A DNA stretch of 64,000 nucleotides from Brettanomyces bruxellensis (GCF_011074885.1 NC_054690.1:3601001-3665000), one strand, 5' to 3'; counted from the stretch's first letter, positions 41,980 to 52,300 are shown. Notes: generated from the letters alone by a model not told the origin. Numbers and translations: made by a program.

Positions 41980-42218
41980 TTTTATAGTGTATATTTTCAC
42001 CGCTACGGCGTCTCTTAGTTGAGTTGATGGGCCTTCCTCTCCTGACGTTCTGCTGTCTTTCTTTAACTTTGTCGAATACGAGTATAATAAATCTCGACGA
42101 AATGACTAACTAACCTGAACGAAACGGCCCGAAAAAATTGATTTCAGTTTCTCGGCTCAAGCATTTGTGGGCACATCTCTACACCATATAAGACAATGTT
42201 ATGACGCGTTTTCCATAA

Positions 42219-42695
42219 CTACCCTAACGTTGAAGAAGATGATAATGATGACGATGTCTCCACAGTTTGTTGATTGCTCATTTCCTGTTCATCTGTCGTA
42301 TCCATTCCGGGGCTTGGATTCGGGCCACATCCCACTATTGATGCATCGACTCCCTGATTGACCGGAAGACTTTTGTCCGTATGAAATGGTTGTCTACACA
42401 TTGGACACAACCCTCTTGAGGTATCTGTTTCAAGCCATTTCCAAATGCAGTGAAGATGAAACGCATGGTGACACATCCCAACAACTATTTTTGTGATTGG
42501 TTAGTATTGTTATTCTTAAAGTAAACTACAGTATATCCATGAAATATGCTTACCTATAGGGCATTGATCCCCGGGATATTTGCAGGCAGGACAAGCACCA
42601 TCAAATGGTACACGGCAAATACCACAAAGCTCATCTTCAGGAACGTCCCATTTCCATGAATAAATTCCGTATATCTGGTCAACCTGAATCTTCAT
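42219..42695 (-). CDS. APC11: Anaphase-promoting complex RING-H2 subunit Apc11 (spliced)
   Basis: Apc11 is the catalytic RING subunit of the APC/C ubiquitin ligase that drives mitotic exit. Two exons on the minus strand: 42695-42554 (142 nt) and 42484-42219 (266 nt), joined in frame to give 135 residues. The 69-nt intron has a GTAAGC donor, a TACTAAC branch point at 42506-42500 and an AATAG acceptor. Exon 1 begins MKIQVDQIYGIYSWKWDVPE, an Apc11 hallmark, and holds CGICRVPFDG-x-CPACKYPGDQCP. Exon 2 continues with CHHAFHLHCIWKWL and CPMCRQPF. The RING-H2 ligands are all present. The C-terminal 50 residues are polar and Ser-rich. The intron splits the RING between its first and second zinc-ligand groups. 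Confidence 0.93.
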
Positions 42696-43056
42696 GATAT
42701 GATATCCTTCTGAGGTTTATTTGTCCCAATTCGAGCCAAGTGCACTGAATTCACACACCCAATAAAATTTACTCTCTTGTTTATTTGAATTGATGGTATA
42801 TATACCTTCTGAAATTAAGCTCTGTTTTTTATTGGGCAAACCTTCGAATTTCTCTCATAGTCTTGTTATCAACTTATACTTTTTTGAGAATTGTGCGTTT
42901 TGTTCAAGATCAAGGCAGTGCACATCTGCAAAAAAATATTTTCCCTTAATAAAAAAAAGAGGTGAAAAGTTTCACTTTAAGTTATTACAAGAATCTTTAG
43001 ATTATTTGGACATTTATAAAATATTTAAAACTTGTATAGCACAAATACATCGAATA
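42696..43056. promoter_or_regulatory. APC11-LTV1 divergent promoter region
   Basis: This 361-bp spacer lies between divergent starts. The LTV1 frame is open upstream to a TTG at 42790, but the translated extension is not LTV1-like, so this is treated as leader. TGAAAAGTTTCA at 42963-42974 loosely resembles the RRPE element of ribosome-biogenesis genes. Confidence 0.4.
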
Positions 43057-44349
43057 ATGGTTAAAAAGTGGATTGATAAGAAAAAGGCATATAATTTTGC
43101 GGTGGTGCATAGATCGCGTGAGGATCCGCTTTATTATGATAATGATGCAAATGATGCAGTTCTTGTGCCGATAAATAATACCAACAAGAAGAGATCAAAG
43201 AAAAATATTCGTTTGGAGAATAAAACGGAATTAGAAGAGGAAGTTTTAAAGAGTGAAAAGAATGTTAGGTCGAATGAGGGTGAGGCAGCTTTTTTTGGCA
43301 TACCTTTCGATGATTCTAAGTATGATTATATGAAACATTTGAAGCCTATAAAGCCATCTGTGAACAGTGTTTTCATCCCAAAAAATGCCACTACTGTTAA
43401 TAAAAATAGTGAAGGACAGTTCAAACTTAAATTACCACAAGAGACCCTCCCATCAAAAGAAGTCAAATATGATTACCAGAGACAGCAAGGAATTCCTGAT
43501 GAAATTAGTGGTTTTAAGCCTGACCTTAATGCAGATGTTCGAGAGGCTTTGACGGCTCTGGAGGATGATGCCTATCTTGATGACACGCAGGATCAAGATG
43601 ACACCGATGTTTTTGGTATTCTCTTAAATGGAAAGAAGCAAGAAAGTTTGACGCTTGATCAATATAACAAGCTTGAAGAGAAAGAGATGCAAGAAAAGAC
43701 AGACGAATGGGATTTAGATGATTTCAACGAAGATTCCGGTGTACAAGGAGAAGTTTCACAAGGAGATAACTTTGATTGGGAAAAAGATTTCAAAAAGTTT
43801 AAACAAGTGCAGACAAGTGGGAAAGTTGGTAATGGCTGGAACACTGATGACGAATTTGATAGTGATGAAGGTGTAGAAAGTGAGGAGCAGGATGTCGTTG
43901 GTGAGCTTCCGAACATACTAAATAAAGAAAGCAGGTCCAAAAGCAAGAAGGTCAAAAGAAAGAAAGGTGCGATGACGGACACATCATCCTATTCAATGTC
44001 ATCTTCGGCGCTTTGTAGGACTGAACAGTTGAGTATTATAGATGATCGTTTCGATGTGATGAAGAAGAAATATGACCGGAATGATAATGATGAAGAAGGT
44101 GAAGAGCAACCTTTTGATTTCAAAAATGAGCGTTCTGACTTTGCGTCCATGGTGGATGACTTTTTGGACAATTATGAACAGAAAGGTAAGAGGATAGTGA
44201 AGAAGGACAAAGAAGTGGAGAAGATTAGAAATGCAGCCGATACTGTTTCCAAAAGTAAGCTTGCACAACGTCGGCGGAGGCAGAAGGAAAAGAGAGGTGT
44301 CTTTTCTCTTAAAGGATTAAGTAATGATATGGGAAACTTGAAAATATGA
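43057..44349 (+). CDS. LTV1: 40S ribosome assembly and export factor Ltv1
   Basis: Ltv1 joins pre-40S particles in the nucleus, supports Rps3 positioning and is released in the cytoplasm. From ATG 43057 the protein has 430 residues. The N-terminus matches Ltv1: KKWIDKKKAYNFAVVHRSR, DPLYYDNDANDAVLVP, and GEAAFFGIPFDDSKYDYMKHLKPI. The middle is acidic, with DEFDSDEG. The C-terminal part has RFDVMKKKYD and a basic KLAQRRRRQKEKRG tail. S. cerevisiae Ltv1 is 463 residues. The chosen ATG gives the conserved N-terminus exactly; the upstream TTG-initiated extension of 89 codons is rejected. Confidence 0.94.
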   Translation: MVKKWIDKKKAYNFAVVHRSREDPLYYDNDANDAVLVPINNTNKKRSKKNIRLENKTELEEEVLKSEKNVRSNEGEAAFFGIPFDDSKYDYMKHLKPIKPSVNSVFIPKNATTVNKNSEGQFKLKLPQETLPSKEVKYDYQRQQGIPDEISGFKPDLNADVREALTALEDDAYLDDTQDQDDTDVFGILLNGKKQESLTLDQYNKLEEKEMQEKTDEWDLDDFNEDSGVQGEVSQGDNFDWEKDFKKFKQVQTSGKVGNGWNTDDEFDSDEGVESEEQDVVGELPNILNKESRSKSKKVKRKKGAMTDTSSYSMSSSALCRTEQLSIIDDRFDVMKKKYDRNDNDEEGEEQPFDFKNERSDFASMVDDFLDNYEQKGKRIVKKDKEVEKIRNAADTVSKSKLAQRRRRQKEKRGVFSLKGLSNDMGNLKI

Positions 44350-45061
44350 GCTAAGGGTTTGAGGATTAATTTATTATACCCGAGACGGAATAAAATTGCA
44401 TTGTGTGCAAAATAAATGCTTTGTTTTTGTAAAGTGATACAAACCTATTTCAATTTGGTATCATAAGTAACTTTCAGGATGATCCTATATTTTGTTATTC
44501 CAAAACATCATTGGGTGTAAAGCTAATTCTTTACAGAGAACTGATTTGTTAGAAGTTAAAAACCAAAGAAGTTATCATATAAGATAAAGGAAAGCAAAAT
44601 ATGATGGGAATTTTTCACACCAATAAATGCCCATATTCTTGTTCTTTTAAGAAAATTTAGATACCGATTAGACGCGATATAATGTTTTAGATGTTCTCAA
44701 CCAATACATTACATATATTTTTCATTACGTAGTCTACCTAAGAAAGTTTTAATAAACTCCTGTTCCTTTTTAAAAAAAAGTATTTATACTTGGAGCATTG
44801 GATCGTGACAGCATTATAAGTTTTGTACTTATAATTACCAATATAAAATGTACAACCTATTTAAGTTTATGTTTCTACAATATCATGAAATCCTTAAAAG
44901 AGAAGTCTGTTTTGAGAAAACAGGAACGGCTGTAAGGAACAAAAAAGAGTGCCGACTGAAAAATTTTTATTCTGATTAACTATTTCATGTTCTTCACTTC
45001 TACTTTAACCAGGTAATCGTACTGTGAAAATACGTTTAAAAACAGAGGTCGTGAACTAATT
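44350..45061. promoter_or_regulatory. LTV1-BFR2 intergenic region with RRPE-like element
   Basis: This 712-bp spacer contains TGAAAAATTTTT at 44957-44968, about 95 bases before the BFR2 ATG. It matches the RRPE consensus of yeast ribosome-biogenesis promoters, which fits BFR2. No RNA gene is seen in the rest. Confidence 0.5.
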
Positions 45062-46585
45062 ATGAGCAGTCGAAAGCAAACTTTGGGGGAGAAGATTACA
45101 GATGAGCTGAATAAGCCCAAAAATAAAGATATCGACATAGAGGATGTTGGATTTAATGACAAGGTCAATGGTTTGACTAGTGAATCTTCTGGTGAAGAGG
45201 ATGGATCAGAAAATGAAGAACTAGAGACACAACATTATGTAAAGGTGTCCAAAAGTAGGCTACATACAAATCGGGTCAAACTTGGACCAAAGTATAGCGG
45301 GGAACATGCATCAAGATCGGAGATCTTTGGATCTGATGATGAAATGCAAGATAGCAATAATTCAACATCGGACGATGATATTTTGGCGGATGTTACAGAT
45401 TCATCCGAAGATGAGCAAACAGAGAGTGTTAACAAAGAAGAAGAAAATGATGAGCAGTTGGAGGCAAGTGATAATGAAGGAGATGACAATGAAAAATACA
45501 AGAGAGAACAACTTAGCCGCATTTTAAATAAAGAGAAGAAGCTCACATTGAGTCGACTTTCGATTTCAGTGAAGCAGGATGCTTTGAAAGGATACATGAT
45601 TTTGCAGCAGAGGGGAATTTTTGATAAAGTGTTAGATGCCAGGATAAAGTTTCAGAAAGCTTTGACCTGCAGTAATGGTCTTCCTATAAATATGGATGCC
45701 TATACAAAATACAGAACGGAATATAGTGATTCCAAGTTAGAAGATACGAAAACACAATTGGAAGACTTGATACGAAAGATAGAGCTAGCAAGGGCCAAGT
45801 TGCTTGCCAAGGACAAAATGGGAGATACAGTTTTAGCTGATACATTAGAAAATCACTCGTTGAAGGAATCGCATACAAATTTGGAAAATGTGTTAAATCC
45901 ATACAGAAAAAAGGTATTAATGAAGTGGTCCAAAAGAGTTCAGAATGCTTCAGGTGCAACGGCTTTAAATGCTGGAAAATTCAGGACTATCAACCAGAAT
46001 GTCTACACACAGCTCGAAAATACGCTTCAGGATACTGATAGATTAATAAGAAGAACAAGGGTCAATAGAAGACAGATTCAACCTCTTGGATATGAATTGT
46101 TCAAAAAGACTAATGAGAAGGAAATAAACGATGATAGAAGTGAAGATTCCGAGTCTGATGATGAAACTGAAAAATATGAAAGTAATATCGATAAGTCATT
46201 GCAGGAAAATCCATTCATATTTGATGATGATGACTTTTATAGGGTTCTCTTGAACGATTTTGTGGATAAAAAGATTTCGGATAAAGAAGCAGCGTCATCC
46301 GCCGCTATAGTTACGTTATCAAAAAATAAAGTTCATAAAAACTATGAGCGTATGGCCACCAAAGGAAGAAAAATGAAGTATACAGTTCAGGAACAACTGA
46401 GAAACTTTGAAGCACCAAAAGCCAATTCATATGCCTGGAATGATGATCAGATTGATCAATTATTTGCTTCATTGCTAGGACAGAAGGTGAATATATCGGA
46501 GTCTGAATCCGAAAATTCGGATGATGAAAATTCAGATGAAGAGAGAACTGCCCTAAAGGATTCATCTGTTAAATTGTTTGGTTGA
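45062..46585 (+). CDS. BFR2: Bfr2/AATF-family 90S pre-ribosome factor
   Basis: Bfr2 is a nucleolar component of the small-subunit processome. The 507-residue protein has an acidic N-terminal third (SSGEEDGSENEE, SSEDEQ). The AATF leucine-rich domain follows at about 160-260 (ALKGYMILQQRGIFDKVLDARIKFQKAL). The C-terminal TRAUB domain contains FDDDDFYRVLLNDFVDKK, KNYERMATKGRKMKYTVQEQLRNF and DQIDQLFASLLG. Length is close to S. cerevisiae Bfr2 (534). An RRPE-like promoter element lies upstream. ATG at 45062. Confidence 0.94.
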   Translation: MSSRKQTLGEKITDELNKPKNKDIDIEDVGFNDKVNGLTSESSGEEDGSENEELETQHYVKVSKSRLHTNRVKLGPKYSGEHASRSEIFGSDDEMQDSNNSTSDDDILADVTDSSEDEQTESVNKEEENDEQLEASDNEGDDNEKYKREQLSRILNKEKKLTLSRLSISVKQDALKGYMILQQRGIFDKVLDARIKFQKALTCSNGLPINMDAYTKYRTEYSDSKLEDTKTQLEDLIRKIELARAKLLAKDKMGDTVLADTLENHSLKESHTNLENVLNPYRKKVLMKWSKRVQNASGATALNAGKFRTINQNVYTQLENTLQDTDRLIRRTRVNRRQIQPLGYELFKKTNEKEINDDRSEDSESDDETEKYESNIDKSLQENPFIFDDDDFYRVLLNDFVDKKISDKEAASSAAIVTLSKNKVHKNYERMATKGRKMKYTVQEQLRNFEAPKANSYAWNDDQIDQLFASLLGQKVNISESESENSDDENSDEERTALKDSSVKLFG

Positions 46586-46876
46586 TATATATTGTATCTC
46601 ATATAATCTTTAGACTTATAAAGCACATGTTATTTCCCGTATAATTAATTATAGATAATGTATATGTATAAATTTCCCTTGCGGTAACCGCATATATATT
46701 TTTTTATTTGGATGGCTTCTCTCTTTTTTTTTGCTTCAACTTTGTACATCCTTGGATAGCGAAATTATTAATACATCGTTGGCTTAGATCATAAAATGAG
46801 TCGGCTCAAATAATACACCTGTTTCTTAAACGAAGTGCACAAAGCCTGCTTGTTATGTTCAATTATTTAAGCAATA

Positions 46877-49800
46877 ATGGACTCTGGTAATGATGCAAAG
46901 GAAAATGGTGATAAAACCATAAAGGAAAGTAAGGAGACACAAAGTCAGAGTATCATTAAAAATCAAAATGACGTCACAGGTGATAAACTAAAACTCGAGA
47001 ATAGTGGAAGGGGGAATTTCAGTGGTCAATCAAACCGGATAGTATTAATTGATGATGATCAAGTGGGTGATAACAGTAAAGACTTATCAAAAGAAAAAAG
47101 TTGTTCTCAGATAGAGGAACTTAACATCGAAGATCACGATCGCTTACCTTCGACTAATAGTTCACAAAAAATCAAGGGTAAAGATGCAGATGTTGATGTG
47201 ATTGTAAAAGATGACTCGGATTTTACCGAGAATGATGCGACATTTGAACACACTAGTGGTTCACCAAAAGGTAACCCACATGCTGTCAGTATCAGCCGTG
47301 GTCCCTATAAGTTGGCAGATTTGATAAGTAACATAAAGGTCCAAAGCGCTGACATTCAGAAATCAGCTGATACCTTTATTACATGTGTCGAAGCATGGGA
47401 TTCCAATTTTTATGTTGGGACAAGTGCTGGTGAACTCATCCACATGTACAAGGTTGGAGATTGTAATGGTGCTGAGAGCGAAGCTGATAGTCAAGAGAAA
47501 TGTGGTTACATTCAGCTCTCCCGGCAGAAATGTGCAGATGGCAAAATACGACCAATTAGGAAAATTATTTTGCTATCTGAGATAGGTAAAATGCTAGTTC
47601 TTTGTGGTAGTACTGTTTCTGCATATACTTTACCTGAATTGTCTCCTGATAGCATAGGCAAAGTTGGAGGCGTCTCTGATATTACTGTGGATTGGGATCA
47701 GGTGATTCTTGATTCAAAAGGTCGGAATTACATAACTAAAATTGATCACATTGCAGGTGATGTGTTCGTGAAAGTAACGTTACTTACCAGCAAGTACATT
47801 AGATTGATTAGAATATTTAATGACAGTATCAGACTTTACAAGGATGTGAATTATCCCGATTCCATAGTTGGTATTCAGAAGTCTGCTTCCACAATAGTAG
47901 CGTCCCCAACTAATTATGACCTTGTTGATATGGATCATTCACAAAAAGTACAATTGTTTTCAACATCAACACCATCTGACGATGAGCAAACGGAAGATGA
48001 TCCTGGATACAATCATATGACTCCAATAATCCTACCTGTTGGAAAAGACGAGTTTCTTTTGGTTTGCGGCGGACATACTGCAAATGATCCAGCTGCTGGT
48101 GTGATAGTAAACAGCTCTGGAGACGTCACGAGGGGAACAATTACTTGGATGTCTTATCCAACTTCAGTTGCTGTTGATTATCCGTATATTTTAGCAACAT
48201 TTCCTGGAGGGTTCATTGCTGTTCATTCATTGCATAATCAGAAGCTTGTTCAAACTATTAGATTTGATGGGAATATATCATTAAAAGTTAAATCTGTTTG
48301 CAGGAATTTCGAAATTAAAGATCGGAATTTGGTAAAGGCGTTAACGAGGCATTCAATAAAAACGCAAATAACCCCTGAAGAAATTGAAAAAACTGCTATA
48401 GAGTCGGATCGGGCGGAAAGTAATCTTAGCAGAAGTTCTTGTTTGCTGTATGATATTCACGGGCATTTTGTAAAAGTGTTTCAAAGATTACCGAGGCCCT
48501 TCAGATGGATCGGATTATATTCCGATGCAACTGAAGTATCATTTGACCAGGTGTTTGAGGAGTTAATGGATGAATTGAAGGAAGCTACAAATGGAAATCA
48601 TTCGACAGAGTGGCAATTCCTCGTTACTTTATTAGTTTTATTCACCATGAAGTTCCATAAGTTTGATGATACCTTTAACCTATTGATAAACAATATTAAA
48701 TATGTTGATCCCAGATTAATTATTTATATTCATGCTGGGAAGAATTATAAACAAATATTTGGTTCTATTTGGGTCTCTGATGGACTGTTAGAATTTGTTG
48801 ATGATTTAAGAAATCAGTATACTTCGTTAACAGAGCAAGATAATTCAAGGGAATTTATTCGTTTATATGCCAATACGTGTCTAGCTTCTAAGGAAAGCTT
48901 TGAGAAAGTGGAAATCAAAGCAATAGCGAAGACAATTGAAATATATCTTTTGAATATAGGTTTGGATCAAAAAGAGGATTTAAATTCTGTGCTCATGTCA
49001 ATACATTATAGTTCCACGGAGGTAATTGAGACTCTTTTATTTAAAAAGAGTTATTACTATTTGTCGAGATTTTATGCATACCAAGAGAACTTTCAGCAAT
49101 GTTTGTATTATTGGAAAGGACTCATTACAGGTGATTTTTATGATGAGAATTATATGAAACACTATAAGAGTTTAGATGAGTCTTTAACCTCTTTGGTTGA
49201 ATATATGCTCCAAAATTGTTCACAAAAGGAGACTGTGGTTGAGACGTATACTAATTGGTTGTTAGGGCAATTTCCCGCTTTTGGATTTAAAATTTTGATT
49301 GATAAAAGAGTGGACAACGTTGAATTTAATGAAGTCAATGTTCTTCATTTGTTAGAATCTAAGCATTCGGATCTCATGATTCAATATCTAGAATATATTG
49401 TGAATCAGAAAAACAAGCGGCAATTTATTGGAGATCTCACCCTAGCTATTTGGTCGGAGATGTTGCACTTGCTTGATAATAATAAAGTCATAGATGAACT
49501 AACAGCGATGGTATCCTCATATATGGCACTCTCAATTCCTAAAATAACGTTTTCCAAATTTTGGAACTTAAGAAAGGAAAAGTCTGTACAATCTGAGTTT
49601 GTTATTCTTCACGATAAATTATATTTCTATCTCTCTTTCATTACTCAGGCTACAGTCTCCATACTGAATAGAGTTCTTGTTCTTAATGTTTGTGAGCGGG
49701 ACATCAGAGATCAGAAAATTGAAAATATCCTCCCTTTGATATGCTTAATGATACAGTTTAAAGGTAATCAGGATGAGGCCGTTGTCGATATTTTATGTGA

Positions 49801-50230
49801 AATAGAGGATTACAATGCCGCGGATATTTATGCTTCAACTGGTGAATTACCTTATCTCTCTGATGAGACAAAAATACAAAAATGTGAGCCGTGCTGGGTG
49901 GAGAAGCACGAAAAATCGCAAAAGCTTCTTCTCATTTTATTCGACAGATATCTTCACTTAAAGAACCCTCAACTTATAGATTCATTCTTAAGTCATCATA
50001 GCCTTTTTGAAAATGATATAAAAGGCACTCCTGATGATATATTCACAGTATTAGACAAATTTAGTGGAATCCTTCGTAGAATCCCTGATGACTTTCCTCT
50101 CATGGAAGTACAAAATTTTATATCGCGCAGTCTTTTAAAATTCCAGGAGTACAATAATAGTCTTTTAATTTCAAAGGTCTTGGTCAGATCAGATGATACA
50201 ATAGCAAAGAAAATCAAGAAAAGTTTATAG
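46877..50230 (+). CDS. VPS3: CORVET tethering complex subunit Vps3
   Basis: Vps3 is the Rab5/Vps21-binding subunit of the CORVET complex for endosome fusion. The 1117-residue protein starts with a polar N-terminus (1-130). A citron-homology (CNH) beta-propeller covers about 150-480, with ITCVEAWDSNFYVGTSAGELIHM, KMLVLCGSTVSAYTLPEL, and GTITWMSYPTSVAVDYPYILATFPGGFIAVHS. The remainder is a helical, clathrin-repeat-like solenoid. The GTITW-x-SYP block and overall order match Vps3 (1011 aa in S. cerevisiae) better than Vam6/Vps39. It stands alone before the gene-poor accessory stretch. ATG at 46877. Confidence 0.85.
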   Translation: MDSGNDAKENGDKTIKESKETQSQSIIKNQNDVTGDKLKLENSGRGNFSGQSNRIVLIDDDQVGDNSKDLSKEKSCSQIEELNIEDHDRLPSTNSSQKIKGKDADVDVIVKDDSDFTENDATFEHTSGSPKGNPHAVSISRGPYKLADLISNIKVQSADIQKSADTFITCVEAWDSNFYVGTSAGELIHMYKVGDCNGAESEADSQEKCGYIQLSRQKCADGKIRPIRKIILLSEIGKMLVLCGSTVSAYTLPELSPDSIGKVGGVSDITVDWDQVILDSKGRNYITKIDHIAGDVFVKVTLLTSKYIRLIRIFNDSIRLYKDVNYPDSIVGIQKSASTIVASPTNYDLVDMDHSQKVQLFSTSTPSDDEQTEDDPGYNHMTPIILPVGKDEFLLVCGGHTANDPAAGVIVNSSGDVTRGTITWMSYPTSVAVDYPYILATFPGGFIAVHSLHNQKLVQTIRFDGNISLKVKSVCRNFEIKDRNLVKALTRHSIKTQITPEEIEKTAIESDRAESNLSRSSCLLYDIHGHFVKVFQRLPRPFRWIGLYSDATEVSFDQVFEELMDELKEATNGNHSTEWQFLVTLLVLFTMKFHKFDDTFNLLINNIKYVDPRLIIYIHAGKNYKQIFGSIWVSDGLLEFVDDLRNQYTSLTEQDNSREFIRLYANTCLASKESFEKVEIKAIAKTIEIYLLNIGLDQKEDLNSVLMSIHYSSTEVIETLLFKKSYYYLSRFYAYQENFQQCLYYWKGLITGDFYDENYMKHYKSLDESLTSLVEYMLQNCSQKETVVETYTNWLLGQFPAFGFKILIDKRVDNVEFNEVNVLHLLESKHSDLMIQYLEYIVNQKNKRQFIGDLTLAIWSEMLHLLDNNKVIDELTAMVSSYMALSIPKITFSKFWNLRKEKSVQSEFVILHDKLYFYLSFITQATVSILNRVLVLNVCERDIRDQKIENILPLICLMIQFKGNQDEAVVDILCEIEDYNAADIYASTGELPYLSDETKIQKCEPCWVEKHEKSQKLLLILFDRYLHLKNPQLIDSFLSHHSLFENDIKGTPDDIFTVLDKFSGILRRIPDDFPLMEVQNFISRSLLKFQEYNNSLLISKVLVRSDDTIAKKIKKSL

Positions 50231-50664
50231 GAAGATAATAGCTTCCCCATTCTGACTAATGTGAACACCTTAATTATTGGGGTACTCAAATTTCCTTAGA
50301 AAGCATATGAATATAATTTTATAAAGATAAAGGCAAAAGTTTCGAGCAGGAGTATAGTAAAAGTATATGCATTCCAAGATTAATTTCTATGCGATCCACA
50401 TTATAGGAGGAAATGGCGATGATTGCATTATCCATGCTAAACTTAAATGGCTTAAATAGTATTAATTTTAATACTGGTAATCTTCGTGTATGATCATCTA
50501 AAAGTCTTGTTTGCTTGTAATCTTGCGTCTTTGATCTTCAATAAAGTTAGCGTGAAAATAAATCGAACTTAATTCAGATGGTATTTATCCACGAATCCAC
50601 CACTTTCGAGCGAAAAAAAAAATTATCCGTCAAGAAGAAAAAAAAAAAAAATTAAAGTTGATAT
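50231..50664. other. VPS3 3' spacer and tRNA downstream region
   Basis: This 434-bp AT-rich spacer separates VPS3 from the 3' end of the tRNA gene. The tRNA terminator A-run (T on the tRNA strand) is at its right end. Nothing else is recognised. Confidence 0.5.
50638..50651 (-). terminator. RNA polymerase III terminator of tRNA-Val
   Basis: A 14-bp run of A on the plus strand is a T-run on the tRNA strand, beginning 13 bases after the discriminator base, as expected for Pol III termination. Confidence 0.85.
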
Positions 50665-50737
50665 TAGTCGATGCGAGGTTCGAACTCGCGACCTTCCCCG
50701 TGTGAAGGAGACGTCGTAACCACTAGACCAAACGACT
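50665..50737 (-). tRNA. tRNA-Val (anticodon CAC)
   Basis: A 73-nt intronless cloverleaf can be folded on the minus strand. The acceptor 5' strand AGTCGTT (50737-50731) pairs with ATCGACT (50672-50666), with one U-U mismatch at 6-67. The D arm contains the A-box region (TGGTCTAGTGGTTA). The anticodon stem TCTCC/GGGGA encloses loop TTCACAC, giving anticodon CAC for GUG. The T arm GCGAG-TTCGAAC-CTCGC carries the B box. The discriminator is A. An A1-U72 end pair is unusual for a tRNA-Val. The CCA end is not encoded, as expected in eukaryotes. Confidence 0.92.
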
Positions 50738-50938
50738 AATTCGAAAAAAAGATGTTCAATCTTTTTTTTAGATTAAACTATTGCTTAAACGAGGTTTAAT
50801 TCTTATTTATTTTTTGATTTTAAACGTTGTGTATTACGAGATATCAAATTCTTATTATCACAGAGCAACGAAGTTTTAAATATAAGGTATGTCGTTGTTA
50901 TAGCATCCATTTCAGAGTTAAAAGAGACCTTATGAGTT

Positions 50939-50966
50939 TGTCAGAGTATATATGTCAGAGTATATA
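50939..50966. repeat. Two perfect tandem copies of a 14-bp unit at an LTR end
   Basis: The unit TGTCAGAGTATATA occurs twice in direct succession at the left end of the 573-bp LTR. The duplication copies the terminal TGTC itself, so the outer copy marks the end by virtue of the target-site duplication. Confidence 0.85.
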
Positions 50967-51511
50967 AATTCCGTGTGACATTTGTATCTGCTTAATTGCT
51001 CACATATCTCTGTGCCGTAGCACTACCGAGCGCGCAGATGCCCAAGGTTATGAACGGGATTGGCCATTTAGTTCGGATATAGAAAAGACTTCTGTTGCAT
51101 AGAATGACCCCCATAACAAAATAGGGTCCTTACGAACACGTTTGTAATCCAGCGAGAACCCGAAGGTTACTCTTGGTTTCAGCTGAAGGATCACTTCAAG
51201 ATGGATTTCCTTATATGAATATGTATTGCAAATTACACAATAAAGTCGTCCTCTCTTCTAAGAGACACATAGTATATAAGGAAAAAGTAGTACATACATA
51301 TAAGAGATATTTTTCCGCAGAAGTGGAATAGGTCATTCTCAGTCGAAAGTAGATTAGGGAGAAATTTATTTCACAGAAAAAATTTCCCCGCGAATTATTT
51401 CTTATATCTGTCTGAACATTAATTTGATCCACATATTATAAATCAAATATCAGTTGAACATTTATGCGTTATTAACATATAAAACATTATTATAACTCAT
51501 AGGTTCCGACA
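50939..51511 (-). mobile_element. Solo-LTR-like insertion, 573 bp, target duplication GAGTT
   Basis: This segment has LTR-type termini: TGTCAGA at 50939 and TCCGACA ending at 51511. It is flanked by direct repeats GAGTT (50934-50938 and 51512-51516) and interrupts an older LTR. Read on the minus strand it starts TGTCGGAACC and then TATGAGTTA, similar to the start of the 612-bp LTR nearby but with a deletion. It therefore looks like a diverged relative in minus orientation. It contains no ORF of note; a GC-richer part at about 51015-51185 has no recognised function. It is probably a solo LTR left by recombination between two LTRs. Confidence 0.75.
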
Positions 51512-51688
51512 GAGTTACTCCCGGGCTTTAGCTATCAAACTCCCTCTTTAATAGAACTAATAAAAACCTAGCAGTCGGGGAGATTCAGACAATTGTAAGG
51601 TCGGTTACCTAAGTGGATGGATATAAATGCACCAAGTGGTCTGTGTGATAATGTTAATGCCTTTAACATTCTAACAATTGTGTATGTG

Positions 51689-52300
51689 TGTCGGACATAT
51701 GAGAATATTACCTAGTATTAGGCAATCTATTATTATATGCCATTAGATTTATTTGTTTTGAGATCTGAACTTATTCTAAAATAACGAAGATTTAGAATAA
51801 TATCTAATAGAGACAATCCTGGATAAAATGCACTAACTGTGTATGTTAGGGAATCAGCAGAAAAATAATTATGGGCGATCATAATTCTGTTTCTGAGAAT
51901 TAAATCTTTTTTTTTATATTATGTATGACTACCTCACTTTATTCTCCTTTTTATTTTTACTTTACTTTATCTCTTTTTATATAACTTGTTTCTTCTACGA
52001 AGGGACGAGACCCGATAGTCTATTTTGCAATACAAGTAGTTCGACTCCACTTTGATGGTAACAGAGTAAAGGAAGTAAATTCATTTTCTTCTATGGTGAC
52101 ACATACACAATTGTTAGAATGTTAAAGGCATTAACATTATCACACAGACCACTTGGTACATTTATATCCATCCACTTAGGTAACCGACCTTACAATTGTC
52201 TGAATCTCCCCGACTGCTAGGTTCTTATTAGTTCTATTAAAGAAGGAGTTTGATAGCTAAAGCCCGGGAGTAACTCATAAGGTCTCTCTTAACTCCGACA
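51689..52300 (-). mobile_element. Complete solo LTR, 612 bp, target duplication ATGTG
   Basis: This LTR has perfect 7-bp inverted ends (TGTCGGA at 51689, TCCGACA ending at 52300) and perfect direct repeats ATGTG at 51684-51688 and 52301-52305. On the minus strand its first 236 bases match the older plus-strand LTR it interrupts. A TATA-like TTATATAAAAAGAG lies on its minus strand (about 51974-51987). It is inserted in inverted orientation into a member of its own family, creating a long inverted repeat. No internal coding region accompanies it, so it is a solo LTR. Confidence 0.82.

Noticed and set aside
41980..42000. GTG start for PRO1
   Set aside because: An in-frame ATG seven codons later precedes the conserved kinase start; the same logic rejects the TTG starts of RTR1 (35270) and AVT3 (40354).
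42790..43056. N-terminal extension of LTV1 from a TTG
   Set aside because: The conserved Ltv1 N-terminus starts exactly at ATG 43057; the extension is not family-like.
51844..52063. Possible separate small LTR with TGTTA...TAACA ends
   Set aside because: It lies wholly inside the 612-bp LTR, its flanks (GTGTA and GAGTA) do not match perfectly, and a 5-bp end match can arise by chance.
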